Shown: in pieces, positions 1 through 14,156 of the stretch
Numbering within the stretch: position 1 is the stretch's first letter
Layout: each line of letters starts with the position of its first letter
Origin: Adineta vaga
Lineage: Eukaryota > Rotifera
Length of the DNA stretch: 64,000 bases
Direction: 5' to 3'
Assembly (NCBI GenBank): GCA_021613535.1
Contig: CP075497.1
Coordinates: 3,906,001 to 3,970,000, forward strand
Notes under the pieces: model-generated
The model's input: the letters and a program-made list of their open reading frames with translations, nothing else
Told to the model about the DNA's origin: nothing
Databases searched by the model: none
Translations under genes and position numbers: made by a program

Positions 1-67
1 CGCTTTGATTTGATGAATTTATTATGGTTAATCTCTTGAGATTTGATCTATTTTTGTTTTCATTTAG

Positions 68-1389
68 TGTATTGAAAAAACAATCTTCATCAGCTTCAGT
101 TAATAAAGTTGATAATCATTATCATCATTCACAAAAAGATCTCTCGGAGAAACGAATAGCGTAAATGAATGATTACAAGAAAAAATATTGTGTTTAGATT
201 TTCTTTTTTGTTTCAGTGCATATGTCAATGAAAGTGAAAATGAACAACGAAATTTTCTTAAATTAAATAAAGAAAAACGACGGTAAATCTCTTTGTTTCC
301 ATTGCAATAAATTCTGATTCTCGTTTTAGATCAATCCATGAATTACAGTTTCATCAAACTATTTTTAGTGAAAAAAAACGTGCAAAGTACGAAGAATATA
401 GACTCTGTTCGTTTTGTTTTCATTTCCGAGTTTTTAAGAAGTTCACCGGACGTTAATCAATTTATGGGAGGAAACACATCACACGAAAATACAACATGTG
501 ATGAAAATGAGAATCCCGATTGTTCTCGACATAAAAGATCAGCTGTACGTCGTCGAAAGTAAGTTGGATTCTGTATGTAATATACATATATATATATATA
601 TTGATTCATTGAATTTAGACGAAGTAAATCTCCTCGAAAACAAATGCCATCAGAAATATTAGATGCAATCAAGTATGAAAGATATATATTTTTCATAGGA
701 TATTTTCATTATTTCTTGTTTTAATAGATTTGAGCTCGTAGAACCCAATGGTTTAGATGAAAATCAGCTCAAAGATATTCCCTATGAAAATATCAAGTAA
801 GAATAATTGTTTATTACAATAAATTATCTGACTTATTTTTCTCTTCTACTTGGTAATCAAGAACAACCTCTCAACCATTTCGTATTAGTCTTTCACCACA
901 TGCTGCTCGGCGACGACGTTCTTCTCCATTTAATCGTGCAGGGTATGTCATTGATTCACTAGATCTGATTCTATCTATTGTATTCTTCTAATTATCATAG
1001 AGATGTAGTTCATAATGCATCTAGTAATATGTTACCTTATCGAACACAACCTGCCGTTGTGTGTGTTGCTCAAGTTAAATCGACAGTAAGAAATCGATCA
1101 TTCTCTTTCGTTAAATTTTCTTGTTCTTTTCTTTTCTTTTCTTAGAAAATTATTAGTATTACTCGCACAACAGATAACTGTATGTATTGAAAAGAGTGTA
1201 TGATTTAAATGAATTTGTTTTCTTTCTTTTCTTTAGAAAACGAAAATAATTCGATTGTTTTTCGATGAATTATTCCAATTGTTTTCTTATCTTCGTTCAG
1301 ATTTTCTAAGTAGACGTTTCTTTTGTTGTACAATCTTTATCTATCTGATTGTTCTTCTTATTTTTTTCTGTGGTTTATTTGTCAGATAA
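68..1389 (+). CDS. 3' part of a tail-anchored membrane protein gene (5' end outside window)
   Basis: I do not recognise the family. From an acceptor at 66-67, exons can be joined in one frame through short GT-AG introns, for example a 52 bp intron ending just before the exon that encodes SSPDVNQF (about 439). The encoded part is hydrophilic, rich in Arg, Ser and Lys, with basic clusters such as RRRKRSKSPRK. It ends in one strongly hydrophobic segment (CCTIFIYLIVLLIFFCGLF) right before the stop at 1387-1389, so the product is probably inserted by its C-terminus into the ER or nuclear membrane. The basic serine-rich body would fit a nuclear-envelope or chromatin-facing protein, which is inference. 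A 34-nt exon at about 1146-1179 changes the C-terminus (see findings). Confidence 0.6.
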
Positions 1390-3361
1390 TAGAAATACAA
1401 TGAATAATATTCTTCCTTATATTTATAACTTTCATCGATACTATCGAACGAAGAAAACGACATGATGAATACTTGAGGAAGTTGACTATTGTTCAACAAA
1501 AGAAAAAAAGAACATGATTGACAAGGATGTTTTGAAAATATCAATAAATGTATGTATTGATCGATCAATCAGAATATTAGCGAACAAATTGTTCGATTAC
1601 GATCAGATCTATTCTAATCTCTTGAGATAGTATACAATTTTTATGTATTAAAGAAATGAATTATTCCTCTGATAATTATAAAGTATACATTTTCATTAAA
1701 GAAGTATTTGATTGATCAATGATTTTATTCAATCAATGAACAAGACATCTTTTTGTCATGATTTAAAATAATCAATTTTTTTTTCTACAGAATATCATTT
1801 CATTTACCTTCAATGAAAGCCGAGCAGACTGCATTCAAAGGTGATAAGAAACATATACTTGAACTCTTGAGAATAATAGAACAGAAAAACTTATCATCAC
1901 TTCTTTCATATGACTCTTCAACAAAAAAAAAGATATCATTGAACACATCGATCTCAATGTATTAATATTGTCTCACAAATGAAAATTCAATTCTTTGAAA
2001 ATGATCGATGTTTTTATGTTGTCCAACTTCATCAGTCATTCATTCCTAGACTATGTATAATTGTTCGATATTATCTATTTGAAAAAAAACTAATCCACAT
2101 CTAGATTTATCTTTATATATGTATATGAATTCAATCAAAAATGGAATGTTGCCCTAACTTAGTGATAGTCATCAATACACATATAGACAGTAAAAAAGAA
2201 TAGTTAACCAACTGCATTCTTCTGTGATGATCGCCACAACAAACCGTGCATAGTAAAGAAAGATACCGGTGATATGATCGTCACAAAACATACATACATT
2301 CATACAATGATTCCTATCTTTTTTTTTCTTCGTCTTTTCTTTCGATATGCTATGGTTACGAGCTTGATTTAAAGAGAATAGAATTCCCAAACTAAATCAG
2401 TGTTGCACCAATGACCAACTGAAGGCCTTTTTTGAAATCGGCTTTCCGGATGTGTATTACATCATTGTGTGTGGTGTGTATGTCTTTAATCACTTAGTAC
2501 ATTGACTTGTCTCTTGTCTTCTATCATCATTTCTGATTATCGATCACCAGAGATCACACCCACTTTAACTTCGTTTAATTGCTATTCGTCTTCCTCATCT
2601 TCGATTGCATTTTAGATGTGATCAAACATTGTGTTTAAACGTGTCCCTCTTGTATGTTTATCGAAACCATCAGTCACTGTCGCATTCAATTGACGCGCGT
2701 CGAGATGGTTGATCTGAGAACAATTTATCGGCAAATATTGAACAACTAAGAAAATGCAATTGTTCTTGTTCTCGCATCGAATTAAAGACAGCAATTGCAT
2801 GCATATATATATATATATATGTGTGTATGTGTTTGGAGGTAGAACAGAATAAAAAGAGAAAGAATAAAAGAAAGAAAGAAGACGAGCAGTTGTCTCCCTC
2901 CCTTCCTCTCTTTTCATGTTGAACGTGTGTATAGAACCAAACTGATAGTCCTCTTTGCCGTCTTATGCTCACACACACATACATACATACACATACAAAT
3001 AGAGTCGTGTTATGAAGACAATGAAGTGAATAGACCAACACTAGAACATAGTATAAGTGAGCGAGAACAATTGTTACGCACGAAAGTATAACTGTAAAGA
3101 AGAACTACATTGTCATCAGAATGGCACACTTCTCATCATTTCTTATTCACACGCTACTTTGCAGCACATAGTAATGCCTGAGGTCTGCAATGCGACATAC
3201 TTCTTCATTAATTCGATCGTCTTATTATGTCTCTTCCGCTTTCTCTCGTTTTCCCTCCCTCTATTTCTCTTGTTCTGCTCTTTTATTTATGTACAGTTAG
3301 ATGATAATGTGGATAACTCATTATTCTTAGACGAACCATTTCACAGTCGTCTTATGAACGG
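1390..3361. other. Intergenic stretch without a convincing gene
   Basis: No ORF here combines plausible splice sites with a recognisable protein. The longer frames at 2612-3041 are low-complexity readings of a (TA)n tract at about 2801-2820 and of pyrimidine-rich DNA. The last few hundred bases are pyrimidine-rich and probably hold the promoter and 5' leader of the Ig gene that starts at 3362. Confidence 0.5.
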
Positions 3362-5423
3362 ATGGATTGGCTAGTGTGGTATTACTTTCTTATCAATATA
3401 TTATTTGTCACAGTCATTGCTGATACCGATCATATTAAAGCAATTTATGGTCAACAGGATGAACGAATTCGACTCGAATGTATAGTGTCATCGAGATTAG
3501 ATGCTGAAGAGGTATGTGTCGAATAATATTTCATTCGCTTAAATGCTTTTACCTAGACCGGAGGTGAAACAACCTTCTAGACATTCTTATTCATATTGAT
3601 TATCAATGGTTGAATGAATTGATGTCCTTTCAATCTATCTATCTATCTCTCTATCTTTGTGTATTGTTTCTTTTTTCTAGGCCATGTGGATGCGTATTCG
3701 TCAACCACACAATCCTGATATTCTAACTTATCGAGATAGTGTTGTCTATGCACCAGATCGAATCCAACTCGAACAACGTCGTCTCAGTTCAAGTATTAAT
3801 GCAAATGGACTATTAGTTGACACATATTTTTTAACCTTAACACTTCTACGACCTAATATTGATGATGAAGGACGATATGTTTGTTCAAGAGGAAAAAACA
3901 TTTTTGCTGAATATGATCTTTCGATTATTGGTAAATATTGAAAATCAACTGATTACTAATGCACGAATTTGTTTCTTTTCTTCTTCTAGTTCCAACGCAA
4001 TTTGTCGAAGATGATAATTTTAGTCAACAACGAATAGTTCTCGAAGGTTCAACACTTCAACTTTCATGTGCAGCAACAGGTCGACCACAACCTTCAATAA
4101 CATGGTATTATCGTACAACAGATGGGAAACATATTTCATGTAAATACATCTTTTAAATGATGGAGAGGTGTAAATTAAAAAAGATTAGTTGTCTCATCTT
4201 TATTTCCGTTGTAGTAGAGTAGAAAAAAAAACATGACATGTCAATGTCGTCATTTTCCCGAATGCCTTCAAACATTTCCCGCGTTCGACTTGACCGATCC
4301 TTTCTTCTTTTCTTATATTTACGTAATCTTCAACTGATTTAAGAAGAAGAGAAAACGGAACAAGTGCGTGTGTGTTTTGCACATATTGTACTCACACATA
4401 AATGGGATCGTTATTGATTTAGTTTGTCAGATGAAGATTGATTAAAACTATCTAATAACAGATTATGTCAATAGTATTGAGACGAAAAAAAAGGAGCTTT
4501 TCTTTTGATTCTAGTGGGTGATGGTATGGGTTGTAATGAAACAGTATGTGAATTACGTCTTGGAAATTATACACGCAATGATCCGAATATTATTGAATGT
4601 ATTGCTGATAATAAAAAATCAACCAGAATATCTAAAATATTCAATATTGATGTTCATTGTAAGTTGAATGAGATGATAATCAATCAATTGATCGTCGTAT
4701 TTTGTTATATTTAGATTCACCAAAACTCATAACAAATGTTCGAACATATACACGTACACGAAGTATTGATGTAATTCTTCAATGTTCATCAATAGCTAAT
4801 CCAGCAGCACCGATTATATGGCTTGATGATACAAAACAAGAATTGAATAATTCACATATCTATGATATAAAAACAATTAATCATTCATCAACATTATCTT
4901 TTTCTGTGGTATGTCATTTCGATTGACTAGAGAAGAACAAAAATTCCAAGAGATTTGTTTATTTAGTTTCCTCATGAATATTCACCTGTCGTTTTCTATT
5001 GTCAATCTAACAATTCATATGGAACAGATGAAAAATTAATCAATATTTCAGGTATTTAATAACTTTTTCATAATCTTCCTTCAATTAACTATTCTATTTA
5101 GATTTTGTTCAATTTGATACGATTATTATTCGTGAAACAACGACTATTCCACCGTCAACATCAATAGTTCATTCTGATAAATCATTTTCAAAAAAACAAA
5201 AAACTTGTAATAAACATTTTCTATTCTCTTCTATCTACTTTTCATATGATCTTATTTAGTACGACCCACTCGTGCTCGATCTCGTTCATCGACTAGTACA
5301 ATTCCTTCGACTTCTCCAATGCAGTCATTATCTGCCCCATCCTCATCGAACAGTTTCATTGCTTCATTTTCAAACAAATTTTTTCATTTCATTTTAATTT
5401 TCTTTGTCAATTGTTTTGTATAA
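3362..5423 (+). CDS. Immunoglobulin-superfamily surface protein, probably GPI-anchored
   Basis: Eight exons join in frame: 3362-3511, 3681-3930, 3990-4139, 4515-4658, 4715-4908, 4967-5051, 5102-5207 and 5260-5423. The product starts with a signal peptide (MDWLVWYYFLINILFVTVIA). Three Ig-like units follow: the first with C in RLECIV and the DEGRYVCSR motif, the second with LQLSCAATGRPQPSITWYY, the third with VILQCSSIANPAAPIIWLDD and a late FYCQSNNSYG. A Ser/Thr/Pro-rich stalk leads to a hydrophobic C-terminus (FHFILIFFVNCFV) that ends at the stop with no cytoplasmic tail, the usual form of a GPI-attachment signal. It is likely an adhesion or recognition protein on the outer cell surface. The gene converges on the Dscam-type gene with only 172 bp between the two stop codons. 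Confidence 0.8.
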
Positions 5424-5595
5424 AAATTCTTCTCCTTTGTTTTTTTGTAATCTTAATATTTAATGCATATTTTATAACTCTTACAATAACTGAATTCATT
5501 ATAAAAAATAAAGAACAAACTAAATACAACTAGAAAAAAAAAGACGACGAGTCTTATTGCACTGTGGATGTTTTTTTCTTCTCTTGACTATTGGA

Positions 5596-8500
5596 TTAAA
5601 CCAAGGAGTATTGTTCCTGTTCATGATGTTTATAAGATTTCGATGATTCGATATTTAAATGATTCGGTGTTGTTCCTCTAGAATAAGAAAAGAGTTTTTA
5701 AAATGATAGACAAGAAGATCAATGAGCAATCCTACGTTAGAAATGTGAAATGATGATCATATGTTGCATATAAATGTTTCTCTTGATCGTTATTAGCATC
5801 TGCTGATGACGGACGATCATATGAAAAACCATGTGGATGACATCTAAAGATTATCAAAATGAATTTCGAATTTCAAATGAAAAGAAACAACTAACTTTCG
5901 AAATGAATGTTTAGTAATTGGACTTTGAGTAAAAGATGAATGAACACCGGAATCAGCAGAAGAAGAACTTTGATCAGCAAAGATATGATTATTATTTGAG
6001 AATTTCTTTGTATTTAATGTTGTTTGTCTTGATGATGGAACAAGTGTAAATGCGGAAGAGAGTTCACCCTGAGATGATGAAACAGTTGAAAGAACACTTG
6101 ATGATGCTTGCTGAGGTGGAGGATACTGATTTGATAATGAACATTGAGGAGGAATTTGTACAAGAGGATTACGTTTGCAAGCTTCTTCATTATCAAGTGA
6201 TGAAGATTCAAGTATTATTGGACGAAAATATCGTTCAGAAGGAGTTGTCGATGGACGAAGATCTAAATTTGTAGGAAATAGAGATCATAACAAATCAGTA
6301 TAACATATACAAGATTAATTTCTATGCCGAGAAGAAAATATTCAATTCTTACCCGAAGGATCCATCAGACAATATGCATGTTTATTATCTTTCCATACTG
6401 AATTATGATCAGTTCGATCTTTACAATTCGATGGCCAACCAGTGACTGCATATGGATTTATATTTCCTTGTGAATCTTCTGGAAAAGAAAAGCACAACTA
6501 GTCACTATGACATATCAAAATAAAAATGAAATCTACCTGATGCATAACTATATGGTCGAGTACTATTTTCAATTTGACTATCTGTATAATTTTCTATTGT
6601 AAATTCATTATTACTTGTTAACCATGTTCCATGGTACTGATGATGAGGATATGATGAACATAGAACTGGTTTTAATTTTCTTGTTTGTCCAAGAAATAGA
6701 TCTAAATAATGAACGTAAAGTTTTTCTTTGAATGAAATTCATCTAGAAATATTTACCAGCATTTTTCCAATGTAATCGACAGAATTTAATTGCTATAAAG
6801 ACAATAATTGATGAAATAAGTGCAAGAATACATGAGACAACAATAATTATAATGATAATATAATAATTTTGTGATTTTGAATTTGTTAATTTTTGATCAT
6901 TCGTTGTTCGAAAAGAAATTATTTTGATTATTTCACCAGCTTGACTATTAATTTTAATTTGTAATTGATAATCTTGATTCGATAGAAGATTATCAAGTTG
7001 AATTGTTTTCAAATGATTTTTAAATGAATAAAATTGATGAAGATTTCGTGCAGTAGAATTTCGTGTAGGAAATAATTCGATTTCAAAAGATAAAATTGAA
7101 CAATAATTGATAAACCAATTTGACATATTTAAAATAATAAAATTATTTGATATTGTTTCGATTAATTCTTTCGATGGTATCAATGTTGGAACTATTCAAA
7201 GGAGATAAACAAAATAAATTCGTAGTTCAGATTCAATCCTCTTACTTGAACCATCAGTTTTTCCAATGATCGAATCACTTAAACTAAAGCCGACAGAATT
7301 TTTCGCTGATATTACTATGTCATAGATATTTCCACATGAGAGATTAGTCAAACGAATGTTTGGCAAAGGAGGAGAAATAGATATTTCATTAATCATTGAA
7401 TTTTGTTGTGATTTATAAGTTATGGTCAAATTTTCGATTATGTCCGATGGAAAATGAAGTTTCAAACCGATTTCATTCGATGTTGTATAATGAATTTTAG
7501 CTAGAATAGGAGATGGTTTATCTGAGGAAAAAACAAAACAAGAAATTGATAGATTTCAATAAGAACAGATTTTGTTGTACCGTAGAATTGAATAATGTAT
7601 TGTTTTGATCCACAATAATATTGATTAGATTTTTCATCAAATTTTGGATGAGGTATGAATAGAGAATTATTATTTAATATATATTGATGAAGTGGTTTGT
7701 AACTAAAGTTATTTTATTGAAATACAAAAATGATAAAATAAACAATCGTTTTTTCTATGCATACCTGTGTGACCAGGAATTTTTTGATGGACAATCCAGA
7801 AGAAGTGGTTGGTTGATTGGATGTACAATGATACTTGCCATATCAAAGCCTTCAATATAAGACAAGGAATAGTTTTTTTTTGTTACAATATGATATCCAT
7901 CACTTACCTAAGGATGGTGTTTCAATACGCATTGCTAATGATGATGGACCACAATCGAAATAATTACAAACAGTGACTGAGATATAATACTTCGATGATG
8001 AATGAAGAGTATCAATAATAAGATTTGGATTGATTGTTTCAATTGTAAGTAATGTTGACATATCTAAAAAAGAAAAGATTCTGTCTGAAAGAGGAAAAAG
8101 ACAATCGAATAAGAAAATCTTACTAAAATGTTCATAAATTGTCACTGCAAATACACGAAATTTGCCATTGAGTAATTGAAGAGCATTCGTTTCAAATGTC
8201 CATGTTAAATGAACAGATGTTGTATTCAATAATACTGCTGTTAAATCTTTTACCATAGCCAATGGAACTAAAAACAAACAATATTTTTTGTTTTGTTTTA
8301 TCATTATTTCTCTTCGATAAAACATACCACTTTCTAATGTTTGTATCGTTAATGGTTGAGATTTAGGACTTGGCCCTAATTCATTGATTGCATATACAAT
8401 AAATGTATATCTAGTCGAACTTTTCAAATCATTTATGGTCAATAATGTTAAATTATTTCGATAAGTTTGAATGATAGTTTGAGTAGATTCATCATATATT

Positions 8501-11500
8501 TCAATAATATATTCAATAAATGAATTATCACATAATTGAAACGATGGATACTAAAAATAAATAAAATATTGCTTTATATATATGATGGATATGTTTATCT
8601 ATAGTTTAAGTGTTCGATACTATTAATTGCATGATGAAAATATACAATTACATCTCTAATAGAATGATTATTTTTAGACTAATCATGGTGGATTAATTTG
8701 ACATTCTAATTAATCTTTCATTCCTATTCAATCTGACATCAGGAAGTATTTCATCCTGCTAAGAAAATTCTTCAGAAATACTCATGCAAATCTCATTAGA
8801 ACATCACATTCAATTTCTTCATTAGCACTACTGACTATGTCCTAAGAAAACTATCTAAACAAAACAAATGAGTATATCTTTACACACCTGCCATGACAGT
8901 ATCACACTTTTCGATGAAATATCAATAATAGTGAGATTATGTGGAGCAATTAACAGTTCTACATGAAAAATAGATAAACATTCAATATTCAACAAATGAT
9001 TTATTACGTTGAAGATTTGTTTGAAAATGTAGAGGAATACTTGTTAATGATGTACCAATTCTATTTACTGCTTCAATTGTTACTGACATAGTACATTTTG
9101 AATAACGATTATCAAAAGAATACGAAGTGTGATTACTATCATTGACTATAATGATTGTTTCATTTGACCATGATATTCCTAAACAAAAACATATGAATAG
9201 ATCAGATTAGATGCATTGATTTAATTTACCTTGTTTATACTGAATTCGAAGGATATATTTGAAAATATGTGCATTTCCATCGAATGGTTTCATCCATGAA
9301 ATCCGATTGGAATTGTCTACGAGAATCTTTTCGATTCGATCTGGTACATTTTGTACAATTATTTGAAATATTGAACGATCTTCGGAATAATTATTCTTTG
9401 CATAACATTCATAGAAACCATGATCAGACATTTGAAGATGTTCAATTGTAAATGATAAAGTTTTTCTATAATCATTTATCGTTTCAATTATATGATATGT
9501 TTTTAATTGAGGACTTTTGAATTTCACTTCCAATTGATTATCACCTTGTGTTGAACAAGAAACATTCAATGTATCATTAATTTTCATTGTTTTATTTGAT
9601 GTTAATGATACAATTTTTGCTGGAATTTGAATTGTAACATGAACGGAATTGAAACTTTCTCCGTAAAGATTATTTCCTTGACAAGTAAAAATACTTGATT
9701 TGTTTATTGTCGTTGTTAGAAGAATTGGTGATGTTAATGAAGTATTAAGCATTTGTTTAGTTATTTGATCAAACCATTTTAATTGAAGATTTGGTTGACC
9801 AGATGCATAACAAGCAAGTGTAAATTCTTTTCCAGCTATGATTGTTTGATTTGTTAGAGATTGAATATATGGTTTTTGTTGTTCGATATTAATATGTTTT
9901 GAATAAGTTATTGAACCAAATGAATTGTTTATTCGATATTCATAAAGACCTGTTTCATTCAATTTAGATACATATATTCGATAATGAGTAAATAGATCTC
10001 CTGATGGTAAGAATTTAATTTGATTATGAGAATTTAATTTTTGACCATCTTTATACAGTTGAATTGTTGGTATTGGATCAGCATAAAGAGTCAAATTAAG
10101 ATCAATTGGAACATGTGAGATATTGTTTGATGGCATTATAATAATATTTGAATATGTCTGTTCAGCGGTGAGGATAAAAGGCGGTGAATCTAAATAGATA
10201 GACAAAGTTTGTTTAGAAGAGAATTCTACCAGATGAACATGTGTTGAAAGACAATCACTTCCGGTAATGGGATCGTATGTATACGTGCTAATGAACATTT
10301 TCTTTTTCTTTTTCTTTTCTTTTTTGTTTATCGAAACTGTCATTGTGAAGAAAGGAAAAAGCCAGCGACTTACTGATGACACGAAGTTGAGTTTGTGCAC
10401 AACAAGTATTTGAATCTGATGAACTGGTTAGATAACAACATTGATACATTCCCATATGTGCTCGTGTTAAATTAGTTATAATATATCGATCAGTAGTTAT
10501 GGATATGGGATTAGAATTATGATACCATTGCCATGAAATTGATGATGATGATGATTTCATTGAATTACTTTTACAAATTAATTCAGCAGTAGATCCAGCA
10601 TGAAAGTTTGTTTGTTGAATTGACATTGTACATTGAATAGGAACTTTAAAATGGAAATTTTATTATAAAATAAGACGAACAAATTTCACTTACGATCAAC
10701 TTTTAAAGACATTGATGATATGATACGTCCACTTGATTCATCATCAATTCGACATGCATAATTACCTGAATCATTGGATGATGTATTCGAAAGTTGAAGA
10801 ATTAAAGAGCTATTATAAACTTGTTTCGATATATCAATCATTTCAATTTCATTTTTCCACCATGATATTCGAGCATGTGTTGATACTGATGCAATACCAC
10901 AAGGTAATTCAATAAGACTACCTGCTACAGCTCGATATTCTGTATTATTTGGAATAGATAATTCTGGTCCAAATGGTGAACGATCTATATGAATTTTCAT
11001 TTGAAATAGAAATAAACTTAATTGAACTTCGATCTTACCTCGAACACGTAATGATTTAAATCGACTTTGTCGTCTGTCATTATCGATTTGATTATTAACA
11101 ATACAAGCATAAGTTCGATTATCGTCTGCTTTAGTAATATTATGTATAATTAAATTTTGATTCGATAATAAATTATATTTTGTTCTCGGTCCTAAAAGAT
11201 CTTTTACATTGTCTTTGTTTTTTTTTCCGTTGATTAACTTACGTAAATCAAGCTGAATAATTTCATTATCAACTTTTTCTAACCAACCCGTCACATGAAC
11301 ATATGAACTCGCTGATGGAGGTGAAATTTCACACGAAAGAATAACAGAAGATTGTTCAAATCCGAACGTATTTTTTACTTCAATCTCATATGTATCATAG
11401 ATTTCTAAAAGAAAAACAAAGAGAAATTCTTTTCATTTCCTGTCATAACATTAATCCATTCGAACAGTTTCATTGTTGGACAGGTCAATTCTGATGTAAT

Positions 11501-14156
11501 CGTATTAAATTAATGCATTAAGACTAAATCGAATTAGAAACGTTTGCGTGCTATTACAGGAAAACGATTAGTACATGCTCGAATGAATTACTCTGACATG
11601 TAAATATGAATAAAGACAAAGCCAAAAAGAAATTTAGATTGAATCATCGATGTTCACAAATTTTTAATTACATCTTTTTTGATTTTTGAAGATGATTGTT
11701 AATAGAAATAACAATTGAGTTTCATTTCTCAACTTTTTTTTTATTTGCCCATAGATTCTCTTTGACGACTTCAATTCACTCTCTTTTATTCTGCCACTCG
11801 ATTTCAATAATTGTGTGTTGATTTAAGATTTTTAGTTTGAAGAGTGTGTGTGTGTGTGTGATTGATAATACCAGCAGCACACACACACATGTACACACTC
11901 GTTCTGAAACTAGCTCAATCATACCCCAACCTATCATCATAGAAATTGACCGCGAGTATGTCTTACGTGAACTAATTATTACAGACATAGAAAGAAAATA
12001 GAGTCATCTGGTTTTTAGCCGGACACTATCAATAAATATTTGGACATGACGTGCATGCATGTTAAGGCACGTCGAACAGTCACACAATGATGTTACTACT
12101 ACTCTAAGCTGATTAGTGAGGATCATCTATTTGCTTGAAACATTTGTATGTCTCCTACAATTTACTAATTTATACAACACGCATGTTCTAATCTAAACAA
12201 TGACTTCTCCCTTCTTTCATTTCTTTTTCAGTCAATTGAATATATATATATGTATATATATATGTATAAATTTTATTCGATATTGTACATGATTTATTTA
12301 TTGAACACAGTTGGAATTCTGATATCAAACTATGTTCTCATTCGACTAATGCATAAGCACGCCTGTATTCTATATCTATTGTTCACTTAATTGAGCACAT
12401 AGGGGAGACAACGAGCGAGAAAGAGAGAAAATTTGCACAAGTGATAATCACCGCATATACATATACACATATGCTCGTTCGTTAGCACTTGTCAAGAAGT
12501 CACTCTGCACACATACTTATGTTCATCTTGATTTCCGCCTAGTGATAAAGAGGAAGATAATCTACTGGTATAGAACGATTTATTAGCAGAATGTGTCAGT
12601 CTAATCTTACTGTCTCTGTTTTTATTCATTGTGTGAATGCTAAAGTGGCTGCATTCAGGATCAGCCATATGGTTGTCTCGTGTATACGACGAAACAAATA
12701 ATAATGATATTGACATTTCCTATCAAATAGGCAATGCATACATGAACTAGACTCGATCAAATTACAATAGGGCGGGAGGTGAAATTTCAAGAATGTGTGT
12801 ACATCATTCTGCTCTCTCTTACTCTCTTTTTTGTTTTGCTAAGAGCATATCTTTTGAGGTTAATAGTACGAAAGTAATTTCATCACTGCAGAACATTCGA
12901 TTAAAATTACTCACGTGGTTTAAGTTGAATCGGTGTTGTTTGAATACTCCCAGCTGCATTCTCTGCTCGACAAACAAATATACCAGCATGAATAGATTTT
13001 TGATATTCACGAAATGGACGAATATATAAACTTCCATTTTGATAAACATGACTAAAATATTCAAAGAAAAGACATATAGAAATGATTTCTTCTACTATTG
13101 TTAAATGCTCATCAATGTTGATTAGCCTATTTGACAGGTGTCGAATATAATGATTAAAAACGAATTTCCGTTGCGCTCTATCGCGAATAAATACATATAA
13201 ATATCTCTTTGAGTTTGCCGCCTAACAATCTGCAGCTGATGCCCGTAGAATGATCAATGATTAACAACTGAACAGAAGAAGACACAAAAAGAAAAACAAG
13301 ATAAGATGTCTCACATAAGGTCTGAAGATTGGACAAATGTTGACGGTCGATCATCACTCCCATTCGTTCGGAACCATGTTAACATTGGTAATGGAGTACC
13401 ATTTGCTAAACAATCAAGTTTTGTACCTAAATTGTTGTAATAAAGTCTTTGTTTAGTTGTTATTGTTGACACAAAACTCGGTCCAATCGGAAGATCAATT
13501 GTCACAACATCTAAACGAATCAAACAAATAAATAAACAAATAATGAATCGTTTCTTCGTTATTTTTTTTTATGTAACCATATTTAATCAAAGCTCACACT
13601 TGAATAATTATGTTCTTCGATCTTTTTCTTTTTTGCTTTATTAACCAGCTGCTCCCTACTCACAGTTAGTCTATAGGGATTTTTAGTTTTCTTTTTAACA
13701 TATATACATATATATGTATGTATGCAGATGAAAAAACGAGTTAGGTAATCGAAACCGTCAAAAGAAGAAGTTTCATACACATGTTAAATAGAAAAAGAAA
13801 ATGATGCATTCACGCATGTCATAGAATTTTTTCAGAACCAGTATTTGACTACTGATGACCTTGTCATCTTTTCTTTTTTTTCTTATGTCCGTCATTTAAA
13901 TATGCATTCGTCCTATAGTTAGACTTCTTCTGCTATTTCAGCTGCTAACATTCACTAGATAACAATGTATGTACACGTTAATGATGCAATCTGGAGAATA
14001 CATATACGTTCTCATCAGTGCAATATGCCATGTTCTCTCACCGAATAAAGATGACAAATTATTCTATCAAATAAGACAATGAAAACGACAAAAGATCTTA
14101 CCTTGCAGATAAAGGACAAGGCAAAGTTGAATACCAATGAGTATCTTCATTTTCAT
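5596..14156 (-). CDS. Dscam: Dscam-type neuronal adhesion receptor (7 Ig, 3 FN3, Ig, 2 FN3, TM)
   Basis: About 22 exons join in frame, from a signal-peptide exon (14156-14102) to the stop at 5598-5596. The first Ig domain has the Dscam-type segment VYQNGSLYIRPF followed by GIFVCRAENAAGSI (exon 13051-12915). Ig2 is in 11404-11039, Ig3 in 10984-10694, Ig4 in 10643-10374 (AHMGMYQCCY), and Ig5 to Ig7 plus the start of FN3-1 in one 950 bp exon (10189-9240). FN3-1 to FN3-3 run to about 7908. A further Ig (7849-7581) sits between FN3 blocks, as in Dscam, and two more FN3 (7521-7246; 7192 onward) precede a transmembrane helix near 6800. The tail has tyrosines, the INPYA motif and a final YSLV, a class I PDZ-ligand pattern. 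Usual Dscam has 9 Ig, 4 FN3, Ig, 2 FN3, so two Ig and one FN3 are absent. Dscam family proteins act in neuronal self-recognition and wiring. Confidence 0.85.
11408..12914. other. Large Dscam intron with a GT/AC inverted repeat
   Basis: This 1.5 kb intron separates the exons for Ig1 and Ig2, and is far larger than the other introns of the gene. It holds a (GT)n run at about 11843-11860 facing an (AC)n run at about 11877-11898, which can pair as a hairpin, and an AT dinucleotide tract at about 12240-12265. I found no repeated alternative Ig half-exons of the kind that make arthropod Dscam isoforms. Confidence 0.6.
11843..11898. repeat. (GT)n / (AC)n inverted repeat
   Basis: A run of GT dinucleotides is followed, after about 16 bases, by a run of AC dinucleotides. 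The two arms are complementary, so the transcript or single strand could fold into a long hairpin inside the large Dscam intron. Confidence 0.7.

Noticed and set aside
12492-12716. Minus-strand frame ending HKYVCRVTS inside the large Dscam intron, reminiscent of an Ig F-strand
   Set aside because: No matching upstream Ig strands, no acceptor in the right phase and no good donor after the motif, so I could not support a hidden alternative exon.
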